This document shows positions 1-9,604 of a stretch of DNA of 64,000 bases, one piece after another (within the stretch, counting starts at the first letter, position 1; the number at the start of each line of letters is the position of its first letter). Origin of the DNA: Ruegeria sp. HKCCA6707 (GTDB lineage: Bacteria; Pseudomonadota; Alphaproteobacteria; Rhodobacterales; Rhodobacteraceae). The position numbers and the translations under genes were made by a program. Where the stretch lies: the NCBI RefSeq assembly GCF_013033515.1, contig NZ_WQEG01000001.1:434001-498000 (forward strand). Reading direction: 5' to 3'. The notes beneath the pieces were generated by a model, which saw only the letters and a list, made by a program, of their open reading frames with translations, did not search any database and was not told the DNA's origin.

Positions 1-446
1 CAGAGCCGCTTGCGCAACTGGCCTGCATCTGCGCCGCCCTGTGCTATGCCAGCTCTTCGATCATGACACGTCGGTGTCCGCCGATTGACCCGCTGGTCCT
101 GGCTGCGCTGATGCTGCTTGTCGGCGCCGTGGTGTTGATACCGATCCTGCTGATGACCGAGGGGCCACCAACCTGGCAAGGGCCCCGTCCAACGCTTGCT
201 TTGCTCGTTTTGGGCCTTGTACCAACCGCCTTTGCCACCTCGCTGCGGGTATCCATCACGCGCAGCGCCGGGTCGGTTTTCCTGACGCTTGTGAACTATC
301 AGGTTCCGGTCTGGTCGATGGTGTTCGGGGCCTGGATCCTGTCCGAGGCCCTGCCCCTGCGCTTTTTCGGCGCGCTTGCGCTGATCCTGACCGGTATGGC
401 CATCAGCCAGTGGTTCAGCCTGAAACGAATGCTGACCCGCGCTTAG
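1..446 (+). CDS. EamA/DMT-family transporter, 3' part
   Basis: Partial gene; the reading frame is open from base 3 and the N-terminal half lies outside the window. The visible part holds several hydrophobic segments ([20 protein letters not shown], a central TM, and a final [15 protein letters not shown] helix) typical of the second EamA repeat of drug/metabolite exporters. The hydrophilic Lys/Arg-rich tail (SLKRMLTRA) is the cytoplasmic end. Its stop overlaps the converging glmM stop by 3-4 bases. The substrate cannot be predicted. Confidence 0.8.
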   Translation, partial: EPLAQLACICAALCYASSSIMTRRCPPIDPLVLAALMLLVGAVVLIPILLMTEGPPTWQGPRPTLALLVLGLVPTAFATSLRVSITRSAGSVFLTLVNYQVPVWSMVFGAWILSEALPLRFFGALALILTGMAISQWFSLKRMLTRA

Positions 447-1786
447 CCCGCAGCGGCCTCAACCTCGGCCACGATCCCGTTCACCACCTGCGTCAACAGA
501 CCGTCATCTTCGCATTCCGCCATCACCCGGATCAAAGGTTCGGTCCCGGACTTGCGGATCAGCAGACGCCCTTTGCCGTTCAGCTGCGCCTCGGCTTCCG
601 CAATCGCAGATTTGACGCTGTCAGCCTCCAGCGGCACCTGCCCTTCGCCATAGCGCACGTTCTTCAGCAGTTGAGGCACGGTTTCGAATTGGCGCGACAG
701 CTCGGAGGCCTTTTTCTCGGACAGAACCATTTCCGCCAGAAAATGCAGCCCCGCCATAAGCCCGTCGCCTGTGGTGGCATAGTCGCTCATCACTATGTGG
801 CCGGATTGCTCACCGCCCAGGTTGAACCCGCCCTCGCGCATCCGCTCAACCACATAGCGGTCACCAACGGCAGTGCGCTCCAAACGCAAACCTTGCGCGC
901 TTAGATGCCGCTCCAGCCCCAGATTGGACATCACGGTGGCCACCAAAGCGCCGCCTTTTAGCTGATCTGCCTTACTCCAGGCCGAGGCCAGCAGGGCCAT
1001 AAGCTGGTCACCATCTGCCACGGTGCCGGCTTCGTCAACGATCACCACCCGGTCTGCATCGCCATCCAGGCAGATCCCAACATCCGCGCCATGGGCCACA
1101 ACCGTTTCAGCCGCAAATTCGGGATGGGTCGAGCCACAATCGAGGTTGATATTCTTTCCGTTCGGCGCAATGCCAACCGGGATAACCTCGGCACCCAGCT
1201 CCCACAGGACTTCAGGCGCGGTACGGTGTGCAGCACCGTTGGCGCAGTCGATCACCACTTTCAGCCCGTCCAAGCGCACGTCACGCGGCAGGGAAGATTT
1301 CACCCGCTCGCCATAGCGGAACCGCGCATCATCCACCCGACGCGCGCGCCCGATATTCTGCGCCTGGGCAGGTTTGACACCCTCTTCGATCAGCCGCTCG
1401 ATCTCTAGTTCGGCCTGATCGGACAGCTTATACCCGTCGGGGCCAAAAAACTTGATGCCATTGTCCTCTGCCGGGTTGTGGCTGGCCGAAATCATCACCC
1501 CAAGGTCGGCCCGCATGGACCGGGTCATCAGCCCGACCGCTGGTGTCGGCACCGGCCCCAACAGCAACACATTCATCCCGGTCGAGGTTAGCCCAGCGGT
1601 CAGAGCGTTCTCCAGCATATAGCCCGAAAGCCGCGTGTCCTTACCGATGACCACCCGATGCACACCCGAGGCATCGCGGCGGAAATATCGCCCCACAGCC
1701 GCGCCGATGCGCAGGGCCATTTCAGCCGTCATGGGATGCGTGTTCGCGGTGCCACGCACCCCGTCGGTTCCGAACAATTTACGCAT
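443..1786 (-). CDS. glmM: Phosphoglucosamine mutase
   Basis: Converts glucosamine-6-phosphate to glucosamine-1-phosphate for UDP-GlcNAc synthesis in the cytoplasm. The 447-residue length is standard. It opens with the diagnostic [12 protein letters not shown]. The phosphoserine loop ISASHNP (catalytic Ser102), the Mg-binding DGDADR and the C-terminal phosphate-binding RKSGTEP are all visible. The frame is open for another 60 codons upstream, but the start at 1786 fits the family and has an AGGAGAG ribosome site. It lies 34 bases after folP, so folB-folP-glmM form one minus-strand operon, a common alphaproteobacterial arrangement. Confidence 0.97.
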   Translation of the reverse strand: MRKLFGTDGVRGTANTHPMTAEMALRIGAAVGRYFRRDASGVHRVVIGKDTRLSGYMLENALTAGLTSTGMNVLLLGPVPTPAVGLMTRSMRADLGVMISASHNPAEDNGIKFFGPDGYKLSDQAELEIERLIEEGVKPAQAQNIGRARRVDDARFRYGERVKSSLPRDVRLDGLKVVIDCANGAAHRTAPEVLWELGAEVIPVGIAPNGKNINLDCGSTHPEFAAETVVAHGADVGICLDGDADRVVIVDEAGTVADGDQLMALLASAWSKADQLKGGALVATVMSNLGLERHLSAQGLRLERTAVGDRYVVERMREGGFNLGGEQSGHIVMSDYATTGDGLMAGLHFLAEMVLSEKKASELSRQFETVPQLLKNVRYGEGQVPLEADSVKSAIAEAEAQLNGKGRLLIRKSGTEPLIRVMAECEDDGLLTQVVNGIVAEVEAAAG

Positions 1787-1820
1787 CAATACTCTCCTGA
1801 AACACCTGCCTGCGTCCGAA

Positions 1821-2822
1821 TTACCGGACGGCAGCCCACAGACGCAAGGCCTGAGCGGTCGCAGCGACATCATGCGCACGAATGATCTGCACACCCTGAG
1901 ACAATCCAGCCAAAGCCACAGCGATTGATCCCGGCGCGCGCGCATCCTTGCGTGGCTCTTTCCCAATCTGACCGATCAGCCCCTTACGCGACACTCCCAG
2001 CAGGATTGGGCACCCTAACCCATGGAAAAGGCTGATATTTCTCAAAAGCTCCAGATTATGCTCTTGGGTCTTCCCAAATCCGATACCGGGATCAACAATA
2101 ATCCGCTCATGTTTCAGTCCCAATGCGATTAGCCGCTCAATCCGCTGCGCCAGAAAATTATACACGTCCAGCAAGACATCCTCATAACGTGGGTCATCCT
2201 GCATCGTTGCCGGATCGCCCTGCATATGCATTACACAAACCGGGGCATCGTGTTCTGCACAAAAAGGTGCAAGTTGGGGGTCAAGGGTAAAGCCCGAGAC
2301 ATCGTTGATCAGCCCTGCCCCTGCCTCGAACGCGGCCCGCGCGACCGAAGCTTTACGTGTGTCGATCGAGATCACAGCCTCTGTCTCGGCACTGATCGCT
2401 TCGATCACCGGGCGGATCCGCCGTATCTCTTCGTCCTCGGGAACAAAATCGGCGCCGGGCCGCGTGGATTCTCCGCCAACATCCAGAATGCTGGCGCCGT
2501 TTTGCACCATATTTCGGGCCGCATCCCGTGCCGCCTCAACCGAGTTGTGCAACCCGCCATCCGAGAAACTGTCGGGGGTCGCGTTCAAGATCCCCATAAT
2601 CTGAGGCTGCGACATATCCAATTCCGCAACTGAGGCGCGCGGACGCGTCAGGCGATCTTGCCAGTCACTGGGCAAGTCCGGCACAGGCACGACCTGCGCA
2701 CTCTTACCCCGCTGCAATTGCTCGGCATGGGTAAACCACAGATCCTGCCGCCCCGCCAAAGGCACAGCCCCGTTTGGACGTGCAGGACCATGTTGAACCA
2801 GCGGGCGGAAATACATTGTCAT
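1821..2822 (-). CDS. folP: Dihydropteroate synthase
   Basis: Condenses 6-hydroxymethyl-dihydropterin pyrophosphate with p-aminobenzoate, the sulfonamide target step of folate synthesis. Family signatures are [27 protein letters not shown], the SIDTRK segment and DPGIGFGKT. About 70 residues precede the core TIM barrel, an N-terminal extension common in Rhodobacteraceae homologues. The start overlaps the folB stop (ATGA), indicating translational coupling; a second in-frame ATG lies two codons inside (2816). It is followed by glmM. Confidence 0.96.
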   Translation of the reverse strand: MTMYFRPLVQHGPARPNGAVPLAGRQDLWFTHAEQLQRGKSAQVVPVPDLPSDWQDRLTRPRASVAELDMSQPQIMGILNATPDSFSDGGLHNSVEAARDAARNMVQNGASILDVGGESTRPGADFVPEDEEIRRIRPVIEAISAETEAVISIDTRKASVARAAFEAGAGLINDVSGFTLDPQLAPFCAEHDAPVCVMHMQGDPATMQDDPRYEDVLLDVYNFLAQRIERLIALGLKHERIIVDPGIGFGKTQEHNLELLRNISLFHGLGCPILLGVSRKGLIGQIGKEPRKDARAPGSIAVALAGLSQGVQIIRAHDVAATAQALRLWAAVR

Positions 2823-3739
2823 AGGGTTTTCTGATCGACAGATACCGCGCGCAAAGGCGTTTTTGGCGCATCCGGCAATTCGCCTCCGATCACCATCATT
2901 TCGCTGGCTTCAAACGTCGATGCAAACCACGCGGCCAAGGCCACAGCATCTGACGGGGCCGCTGACGGCCCGTCCACCGCGTCCAACACGATCTTGGACG
3001 GTGCCCAGACACAGATTTGACCGTTGCGCATCGCCCAATCCAACTCGGTCCGGGTCGAGACCACAACACAGCGATGATCACGCGCGGCCAGAACCCAGGC
3101 GTTCTGTTCGATTGCCAGCAGGTCGATGCGGCGTTGGGTCATCGCGTGACCGGTTTGCGATACAGGCAGATCAGCGGCACCAACACAAAGGATCAACGGA
3201 CGCTGACGGCTTTCCAACTGATCGATCCAGCCTGTCAGCTTGTCCGACGCTATCGCTTCATTGGACAAAAATACCAAACGGGGATGCGGGCGTTCTTCCT
3301 CGACCAAATCGGGGTCAACTGCGTCTTTGCCACGTACGATTTCAACCCCAAGTGCGCCCGGACCGCGATCAAGTTTTTCTATTCGAACAAAGGCTCTTAC
3401 AGCCTGTGGCTCAAGTAAAATTCGCTCGGCCACACGATCTGCCAGTGTTTCGAGCAGGTTCAGCCGCTCTGCCGCCAGCTCAAAAGAAATGGCCTCGGTC
3501 ACCTTGTCATAAGACAGGATACGATCGACATCGTCATCAATAGGGCCGGTCAAAGGTCGCACTTCGACAACGATGTTAAAGCAGATACGCTGAGTGGTGC
3601 CACGCTCGGCCTGAAACGCCCCGATCTCGACGTCGACAATATGATCGCGCAGAGAAATCCGGTCCAGCGGCCCACGCGGCGCGGTAGCTTCGGATCGCTC
3701 GGACGGGTGCGCAAACGCAAGGCGGATTTCGGAACTCAT
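2819..3739 (-). CDS. folB: Dihydroneopterin aldolase with C-terminal amino-acid-kinase-like domain
   Basis: Residues about 26-140 form a dihydroneopterin aldolase domain (DRISLRDHIVDVEIGAF, the SYDKV segment, LLETLADRVAERIL, VRIEKLDRG), which makes 6-hydroxymethyl-dihydropterin for folate. At 306 residues it is about 2.5 times the length of ordinary FolB. The second half (about 150-295) is a separate domain: the VWAPSKIVLDAV stretch followed by PSDAVALAAWFA and MMVIGGE resembles the C-terminal part of small amino-acid-kinase-fold proteins of the MfnE type. That assignment is pattern recognition only. ATGA overlap with folP supports an operon. Confidence 0.9.
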   Translation of the reverse strand: MSSEIRLAFAHPSERSEATAPRGPLDRISLRDHIVDVEIGAFQAERGTTQRICFNIVVEVRPLTGPIDDDVDRILSYDKVTEAISFELAAERLNLLETLADRVAERILLEPQAVRAFVRIEKLDRGPGALGVEIVRGKDAVDPDLVEEERPHPRLVFLSNEAIASDKLTGWIDQLESRQRPLILCVGAADLPVSQTGHAMTQRRIDLLAIEQNAWVLAARDHRCVVVSTRTELDWAMRNGQICVWAPSKIVLDAVDGPSAAPSDAVALAAWFASTFEASEMMVIGGELPDAPKTPLRAVSVDQKTL

Positions 3740-3918
3740 GGGTCTCGCCTCTTTGGCCTCGGGTGATCAGTTCGCCCCTTCTAGGCGGTCTGCAGGCCTA
3801 TAACACCCTTGTAAACGCCATTCCAGCCACTGAATGCGTCGTCCATCGACAACGCACGCCCCATCATCTGTCAACGACATCGCGCTACGCCACCGCAGAA
3901 TCCGCGATGGCGCTTTGG

Positions 3919-4560
3919 TCAGTTGCTGGCTGTCCGGTAGTTGTGGCGATAGAAGATATGCACACCGATCCGCGCGGTTTCCTTGTATACGCGCGACCAA
4001 GACGGACGGACTGCCTTGGTGTGGTAATGCGTAGCCCCCTCGGTCAGATCCTCGGTCAGCCCATCAATCGCGGCACGGGCAACCTTGGCGACGCGCTCAT
4101 AAGCGCGTTTCTCATGAATGACCTCTTTTTGGCCATCACAAGTATAGGTGAACTGACACTGGTATTTCTTGCCAGTACCCTGCTGGATCACACCGCACAA
4201 CGAGTCGGGAAACCGCGTGCTGTCGACACGGTTCAGAATAACCTCTGCCACCGCGAACTGGCCTTTCACGCTTTCACCGCGTGCCTCGAAATACAGCGCT
4301 TCGGCCAAGCAACGGAAATGCTCATCTCCGGTGGCATCGGGCTGCTGGTCCAACCAGTCTTTGGTATAGCTCATTTCAATCTGTTCCGGCGCTTTGCGCG
4401 GCTTGAACAGAGTCAGATAGTCTTTGAAGCTTTGTGCTGGCAGCTCATTGCGGGCGACCAGTTCTTCCTTTGTCGATTCAACGGTCTGCCGGTCTGCATA
4501 TGACAAACCGGGCAGCACGGTTGCTGCCGAAACGGCAACAGCCAATATGTAGCTCTTCAT
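3919..4560 (-). CDS. SleB-family cell wall hydrolase (secreted)
   Basis: A 213-residue protein with an N-terminal signal peptide (MKSYILAVAVSAATVLPGLSYA) and a SleB/CwlJ hydrolase_2 domain: CLAEALYFEARGE, GQFAVAEVILNRV and the C-terminal ATHYHT..RPSWSR segment. The family cleaves peptidoglycan (lytic transglycosylase/amidase activity), so a role in periplasmic wall remodelling is likely. The frame is open 35 codons upstream but the chosen ATG at 4560 gives a clean signal peptide. It stands alone, with 170-190 bases of non-coding DNA on each side. Confidence 0.88.
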   Translation of the reverse strand: MKSYILAVAVSAATVLPGLSYADRQTVESTKEELVARNELPAQSFKDYLTLFKPRKAPEQIEMSYTKDWLDQQPDATGDEHFRCLAEALYFEARGESVKGQFAVAEVILNRVDSTRFPDSLCGVIQQGTGKKYQCQFTYTCDGQKEVIHEKRAYERVAKVARAAIDGLTEDLTEGATHYHTKAVRPSWSRVYKETARIGVHIFYRHNYRTASN

Positions 4561-4746
4561 CAGATAACCTCGCACAGGCACATACGCGCCAAACCCTCCC
4601 CCGGCGGGCGCGACGAGGCTGATAGCCGACAATTCGCCGAACGTCCAGTTTTTCGGCAAATGCAAGTAAAAAATTGCTCACGCGGTTAAAAACTTTCAAC
4701 AATGGCGCGTGTGCGATGCTACTATTTCTATGGGGCCTGAGCCGCG

Positions 4747-7335
4747 TCAACCCCCAAGTTTAGAAGAAATCGCCAGTTGAGCGGCAGTCAGCCGAGCCAC
4801 CGGAACCCGGAAGGGCGAACAAGAGACATAGTCGAATCCAAGCGCGCGACAGATCGCAATTGATTCGGGGTTGCCGCCATGTTCACCGCAAACCGACAAG
4901 GTTACACCCGGCTGCGCCTCCCTCCCCCGCTCGGCCCCTAACCGAAGCAACTCGCCCACGCCATCTGCATCCAGCACGTGAAACGGATCTTCGTTGAACA
5001 CGCCCAACCGCACATAGGCCGACATGAACCGGCCCGCGTCATCGCGCGACAGGCCATAGGTCATCTGCGTCAGGTCGTTGGTCCCGAAACTCATAAAGGA
5101 GGTATGCGGTGCGATTTCGTTCGCCCGCAAACATGCGCGCGGTGTTTCGACCATAACGCCCAGGCGATAGTCGAACTCTTGCCCCTGTTCCGACGCAACT
5201 TCGGTGGCGACCTTGTCGATACGTGCCCTGACCAGTTCAACCTCACGCTTGGCCGAGACCAGAGGGATCATCACCTCGGGCACAACCGGTGCGCCGTCTT
5301 TTGACGCCTCCAGCGTCGCCTCAAAGATCGCGCGGGCCTGCATGTCGTAGATCTCGGGGACAGTCACACCCAGACGAACCCCGCGCAGCCCCAGCATCGG
5401 GTTGTATTCGCTCATTGAATCCACCCGTCGTTCGACATCCGACACAGGCAGATCCAATGCTTCAGCCACTTCCCGTTGTCCGCTACGGGTGGTGGGCAGA
5501 AACTCGTGCAGCGGTGGGTCGAACAAACGGATACAGACTGGCTGACCTTCCATGATGCGGAACAGCTGGACAAAATCCTGCCGTTGCATCGGCAATAATC
5601 GCTCCAGCACCGCCGCCCGGCCCGAGGGCGTCTGCGCAAAGATCATCTCGCGCATTACGGTCAAACGGCCGGGATCAAAGAACATGTGTTCCGTCCGGCA
5701 CAGACCAATCCCTTCGGCCTGAAAGTTCCGAGCGGTCTGCGCGTCGGCGGGCGTATCGGCATTGGCGCGGATGGCAATGTCACGCTCGGCATCAGCCCAA
5801 CCCATAAGCGTTTGAAAACTATCGTCCAATGCGGCTTCCAGCATGGCTGGCTCACCCACCAGAACCTGCCCAGACGAGCCATCGATCGTCAGGACATCTC
5901 CGGTCTTGAACACCCGGCCATCGGGGGCGGTTAGTTGTTTCAACTTGGTCTGGAACCGCATCTCCGAGGCCCCGACGATACAGGGCAGACCCAGCCCGCG
6001 CCCGATCACTGCCGCGTGGCTGGTCATGCCGCCCTTTTCGGTCAGAACCGCCACCGCCGCATGCATCCCGCGCACATCCTCGGGCGATGTTTCGCGGCGC
6101 ACCAGAATACAGGGCTCCCCCCGCGCCGCGCTGGCCTGTGCCTCGGCAGCGGTAAAGACCAACCGGCCAGTCGCAGCGCCCGGGCTGGCGCCAATGCCGG
6201 TGGTCAACACATCGCGCTTGGCGCTGGGATGAACCTGCCGGTGCAGCAGCTCGTTCAGCGAATGCGGATCGATCCGCATCACCGCCTCTTGTGGGGGGAT
6301 GATGCCGTCTTCGGCCAGCCGCACGGCAATCCGCACCGCTGCGCGCGATCCGCGCTGAACCCGGACGCCGTCGAGAATATGCACATTGCCGTTCTGGACA
6401 ACGAACTCGACCTGCATCTCTTCGCGCAGTTTCTCACGCATCAGCGCCGCATGGGCCTTGAGGTCGGAAAACGCCTCGGGCGCGACATCTTCCAGCGAGG
6501 GGCCGCGCTCATCCTTTTGCAAAAACAGGGCCGAGACGCCTTCCCCCAACGCATCGCGCCCCTGGCTTTGGCTCAGGTATCGCCCGGTGATCTGCGGCTT
6601 TCCCGTGGCCGGATCAACCAGTTGCAACACGCCCGAGCCACACTCGCCCTGCCCGACACCGGGGATCATTTCCTGAATGACCAGCCCCAGCCCGGCATCC
6701 GCAGGCGCGCCCTTGGCTTGACGCAGCAGCCGGGCTGACGTGCCCTCCCACGCGCGGGCCATGGAGCGCAGAACTCCGACCAGCTGTTCCCCACGCTCCT
6801 GAGGAAAGGCTTCTTCGGTCTCATCCTCATAAGCGCGCAGCGTAAGGCTCAGACCTTCGCGGCCATCAGCGTCGATATCGTCGAAGACATCCGGGTCAAG
6901 ACGCGCCACATGGGTCGCGTAACTTTGCGCAAATCGCAGATAGAGCGCCGCCGCCGCATCGCGGCCCATATCCGCCGACAGATCCAGATAGCGCGCGTCA
7001 TTCATGCCGATATTCAGAACCGCGCCGGGGCCGCCCCAATCGGGATCTTCGGAACTGGGCCGCACGCACAATAGCGCGGTGGGTTCGAACTGCTCCAACA
7101 CCGCCGAGATATCAGGCACATTCCCATTCGCAATCTGATGCACCGACTCAAACGACAGAGCCACAGTCCGGGGCACCGGCATGTCCAGCCGCACCAAGCG
7201 TTGCAAGCATTTCGCCCGCCCGCCATGGGTATTGGCTGCGACCGGCGCGTCAGAGGTGATCAGAGTGGTATGTGGATTATTCTGCACTGCGGCACCTTTT
7301 GGTTTCACCGCAGCATAGGCAGATGGGCCGGTCAC
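4747..7335 (-). CDS. ppdK: Pyruvate phosphate dikinase-like PEP-utilising enzyme
   Basis: 862 residues with the PPDK order: N-terminal ATP-grasp-like part (1-370), swivelling phosphohistidine domain with GGMTSHAAV (His440), and C-terminal PEP/pyruvate TIM barrel ending in SVCGEHGGNPESI. Family reaction: pyruvate + ATP + Pi to PEP + AMP + PPi. The N-terminus is divergent: instead of the usual LLGGKGANLAEM loop it reads HGGRAKCLQRLVRLDMPVP, so the nucleotide-binding role may have changed. The start is GTG at 7335 with no strong ribosome site, so the exact start is uncertain. It follows glyS by 40 bases across a strong hairpin. Confidence 0.85.
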   Translation of the reverse strand: MTGPSAYAAVKPKGAAVQNNPHTTLITSDAPVAANTHGGRAKCLQRLVRLDMPVPRTVALSFESVHQIANGNVPDISAVLEQFEPTALLCVRPSSEDPDWGGPGAVLNIGMNDARYLDLSADMGRDAAAALYLRFAQSYATHVARLDPDVFDDIDADGREGLSLTLRAYEDETEEAFPQERGEQLVGVLRSMARAWEGTSARLLRQAKGAPADAGLGLVIQEMIPGVGQGECGSGVLQLVDPATGKPQITGRYLSQSQGRDALGEGVSALFLQKDERGPSLEDVAPEAFSDLKAHAALMREKLREEMQVEFVVQNGNVHILDGVRVQRGSRAAVRIAVRLAEDGIIPPQEAVMRIDPHSLNELLHRQVHPSAKRDVLTTGIGASPGAATGRLVFTAAEAQASAARGEPCILVRRETSPEDVRGMHAAVAVLTEKGGMTSHAAVIGRGLGLPCIVGASEMRFQTKLKQLTAPDGRVFKTGDVLTIDGSSGQVLVGEPAMLEAALDDSFQTLMGWADAERDIAIRANADTPADAQTARNFQAEGIGLCRTEHMFFDPGRLTVMREMIFAQTPSGRAAVLERLLPMQRQDFVQLFRIMEGQPVCIRLFDPPLHEFLPTTRSGQREVAEALDLPVSDVERRVDSMSEYNPMLGLRGVRLGVTVPEIYDMQARAIFEATLEASKDGAPVVPEVMIPLVSAKREVELVRARIDKVATEVASEQGQEFDYRLGVMVETPRACLRANEIAPHTSFMSFGTNDLTQMTYGLSRDDAGRFMSAYVRLGVFNEDPFHVLDADGVGELLRLGAERGREAQPGVTLSVCGEHGGNPESIAICRALGFDYVSCSPFRVPVARLTAAQLAISSKLGG

Positions 7336-7347
7336 GCAAGGGCGATC

Positions 7348-7370
7348 TGGGCGCGTCCCCTACGCGCCCA
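7348..7370 (-). terminator. Stem-loop between glyS and ppdK
   Basis: Perfect 9-bp inverted repeat TGGGCGCGT / ACGCGCCCA around a five-base loop, just after the glyS stop. There is no T tract on either strand, so it may be a transcript-stabilising or partially terminating hairpin rather than a full intrinsic terminator. Confidence 0.5.
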
Positions 7371-7375
7371 AGGGT

Positions 7376-9595
7376 TTAGCCGTCGATCTTCGACAAATCC
7401 GCAACCGACGAACAGATCTGCCGGATCTGGCTGAGCAGGTTCAGACGGTTGCGCCGCAGGATGTCATTGTCGGCATTGACCTGCACATCCTCAAAAAACG
7501 CATCCACCGGCCCGCGCAACGCCGCCATAGCTGCCATCGCCGTCGGAAAATCTTCACCCTCCAGCGCCGCGTTGATCTGATCTTCAGCCTGTTCCAAAGC
7601 GCTGAACAGCGCCTTTTCGCTGTCGGTCTCGGCAAATTTCACATCCGCGCCGTAGGAGTATTCGACCCCGTCCTTCTCTTCGGCCTGCGTCAGGATGTTG
7701 TTGGCACGCTTGAAACCCTGCACGAGGTTTTCCCCATCCTCGGTCGCAATCACCGTATTCAGAGCGCGAGCGCGTTTGACCAGCAGGTTGAGGTCGTCAT
7801 TCCCCTCCATCACGATACAGGCGTCAATGATATCGTGGCGGATGCCTTCATCGCGCAGAAAAACCTTGAGACGGTCATGGACAAAAGAGAGGAGGTCGTC
7901 GGATGCGTCGGGAACCTTTTTCTCTAACTCAAGAAATGCCGCCGCAGGTAATCCGCCAATTTTTTCTTTGACGGTCTGAAAAGCTCCACCAAAAACGCCA
8001 TGACGCGCGATTTCTTCAAGAAGATCGCGGACATTTGCATCCGGTAGTGCGTCGTTGATGGCGCTTTCCGCCCGAACCAACTGACTGTCAAAAAAGCGAT
8101 CCAACCGAAGATGTAGATCGTTGCCAAAAATCAACCGAATAACCCCCAGCGCCGCACGGCGCAGCGCAAACGGGTCTTTCGATCCGGTGGGCTTCTCATC
8201 AATCGCCCAGAACCCGGTCAGCGTGTCCAGCTTGTCGGCCAGCGCTACGGTCACCGACAAAGGCGCAGTGGGCACGTCATCGGACGGTCCCAGCGGCGAG
8301 TAATGTTCCTGCGCCACAGCGGCCACGGAGGCGTCTTCGCCTGCGGCCTCGATGTAATACCGCCCCATAAGCCCTTGAAGTTCAGGGAATTCATAAACCA
8401 TCTCAGAGCTCAGATCGGCCTTGGCCAAACGCGCGGCTTTCTCGGCCTGATCCGCATCCGCGCCTGTCACCGGGGCCAGCTCGCGGGCCAGAGCGGCGAT
8501 GCGGTTGATGCGTTCGGCCTGTGTGCCCAGCTTGTTGTGGAAGGTCACATTCTCCAACGCGCGGGTCCATTGGGTAATGTCCGATTTTGCGACGCGCAGG
8601 TCATTCTCCCAGAAGAACTTCGCATCGGCCAGACGCGCCGACAGTACCTTTTGGTTCCCTGCCAGAATGGTCGCGCCATTATCGGCGGTTTCGCGGTTGG
8701 CCACGGTGATGAACCGTTCGATCCGACCCGTTTTGGGGTTCTTCACCGAAAAGAACTTCTGATGCTCTTTCATCGAGGTTTGCAGCACCTCGGGCGGCAG
8801 GTCGAGGAACTCGTCGTCGATCTGCCCCATCAGCACCACGGGCCATTCAACCAGTCCGGCAACCTCGGCCAGCAGGCCCTTGTCTTCGACCACCTCAAGA
8901 CCGGCGGCAAAAGCCATGTTCTGGGCGTCGTTCCAGATATGCTCGGCTCGTTCTTCGGGCGACAAAACCACAAAGGCGCGCTTGAGCTTGGCGGCGTAAT
9001 CCTCGAAGGAGGTTACAGAAAACCGGTTTGGCGCCATAAACCGGTGACCCTGCGTGCTGTCTCCGGCCGTGATCCCCTCGACTGTAAGCGGCACGATCTG
9101 CGCGCCTGTCTCATCGCTCAGAATGCACAGGATCGAGTGCAGCGGACGCACCCAGCGCATGGGGCCACTGCCCCAGCGCATGGATTTCGGCCAGGGAAAG
9201 CTTCGAATTGTGGCCTCAAGCACCTCAGCCACAATCTCAGCGGCCGGGCGGCCCGGTTTTTCGATCATGGCGAAATAGACCGCGCCTTTTGGGGTCTCAC
9301 GCTCTTCCAGCTGATCACGGGTCAGCCCTGCGCCGCGCAGGAAGCCTTCGATGGCCTTGTCCGGCGCGCCCACTTTGGGGCCCTTGCGTTCTTCGCGTAC
9401 CGTGGGGCTTTCAGACAGCAGCCCTTCGACCGCCAGGGTCAAACGACGCGGCGTTGTCAGGGCGGCGGCCCCGGAATAGGTCAGGCCAGCTTCGACCAAA
9501 CCGTCAGTGATCCGCTTTTTCAGGTCTTCACCGGCGCGGGTTTGCATGCGCGCGGGGATTTCCTCGGAAAACAGTTCGATCAGCAGGTCGGGCAT
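7376..9595 (-). CDS. glyS: Glycyl-tRNA synthetase beta subunit
   Basis: Beta chain of the tetrameric (alpha2 beta2) bacterial glycyl-tRNA synthetase, which binds and helps charge tRNA-Gly. The N-terminus MPDLLIELFSEEIPARMQ is the family hallmark; other conserved stretches are FPWPKSMRW, RPLHSILC and EFPELQGLMGRYY. At 739 residues it is slightly longer than the usual ~690. The matching alpha subunit glyQ lies 2.5 kb upstream on the same strand, separated by gltS, a small membrane protein and the opposite-strand marC. Confidence 0.97.
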   Translation of the reverse strand: MPDLLIELFSEEIPARMQTRAGEDLKKRITDGLVEAGLTYSGAAALTTPRRLTLAVEGLLSESPTVREERKGPKVGAPDKAIEGFLRGAGLTRDQLEERETPKGAVYFAMIEKPGRPAAEIVAEVLEATIRSFPWPKSMRWGSGPMRWVRPLHSILCILSDETGAQIVPLTVEGITAGDSTQGHRFMAPNRFSVTSFEDYAAKLKRAFVVLSPEERAEHIWNDAQNMAFAAGLEVVEDKGLLAEVAGLVEWPVVLMGQIDDEFLDLPPEVLQTSMKEHQKFFSVKNPKTGRIERFITVANRETADNGATILAGNQKVLSARLADAKFFWENDLRVAKSDITQWTRALENVTFHNKLGTQAERINRIAALARELAPVTGADADQAEKAARLAKADLSSEMVYEFPELQGLMGRYYIEAAGEDASVAAVAQEHYSPLGPSDDVPTAPLSVTVALADKLDTLTGFWAIDEKPTGSKDPFALRRAALGVIRLIFGNDLHLRLDRFFDSQLVRAESAINDALPDANVRDLLEEIARHGVFGGAFQTVKEKIGGLPAAAFLELEKKVPDASDDLLSFVHDRLKVFLRDEGIRHDIIDACIVMEGNDDLNLLVKRARALNTVIATEDGENLVQGFKRANNILTQAEEKDGVEYSYGADVKFAETDSEKALFSALEQAEDQINAALEGEDFPTAMAAMAALRGPVDAFFEDVQVNADNDILRRNRLNLLSQIRQICSSVADLSKIDG

Positions 9596-9604
9596 TTTCG
9601 GTCC

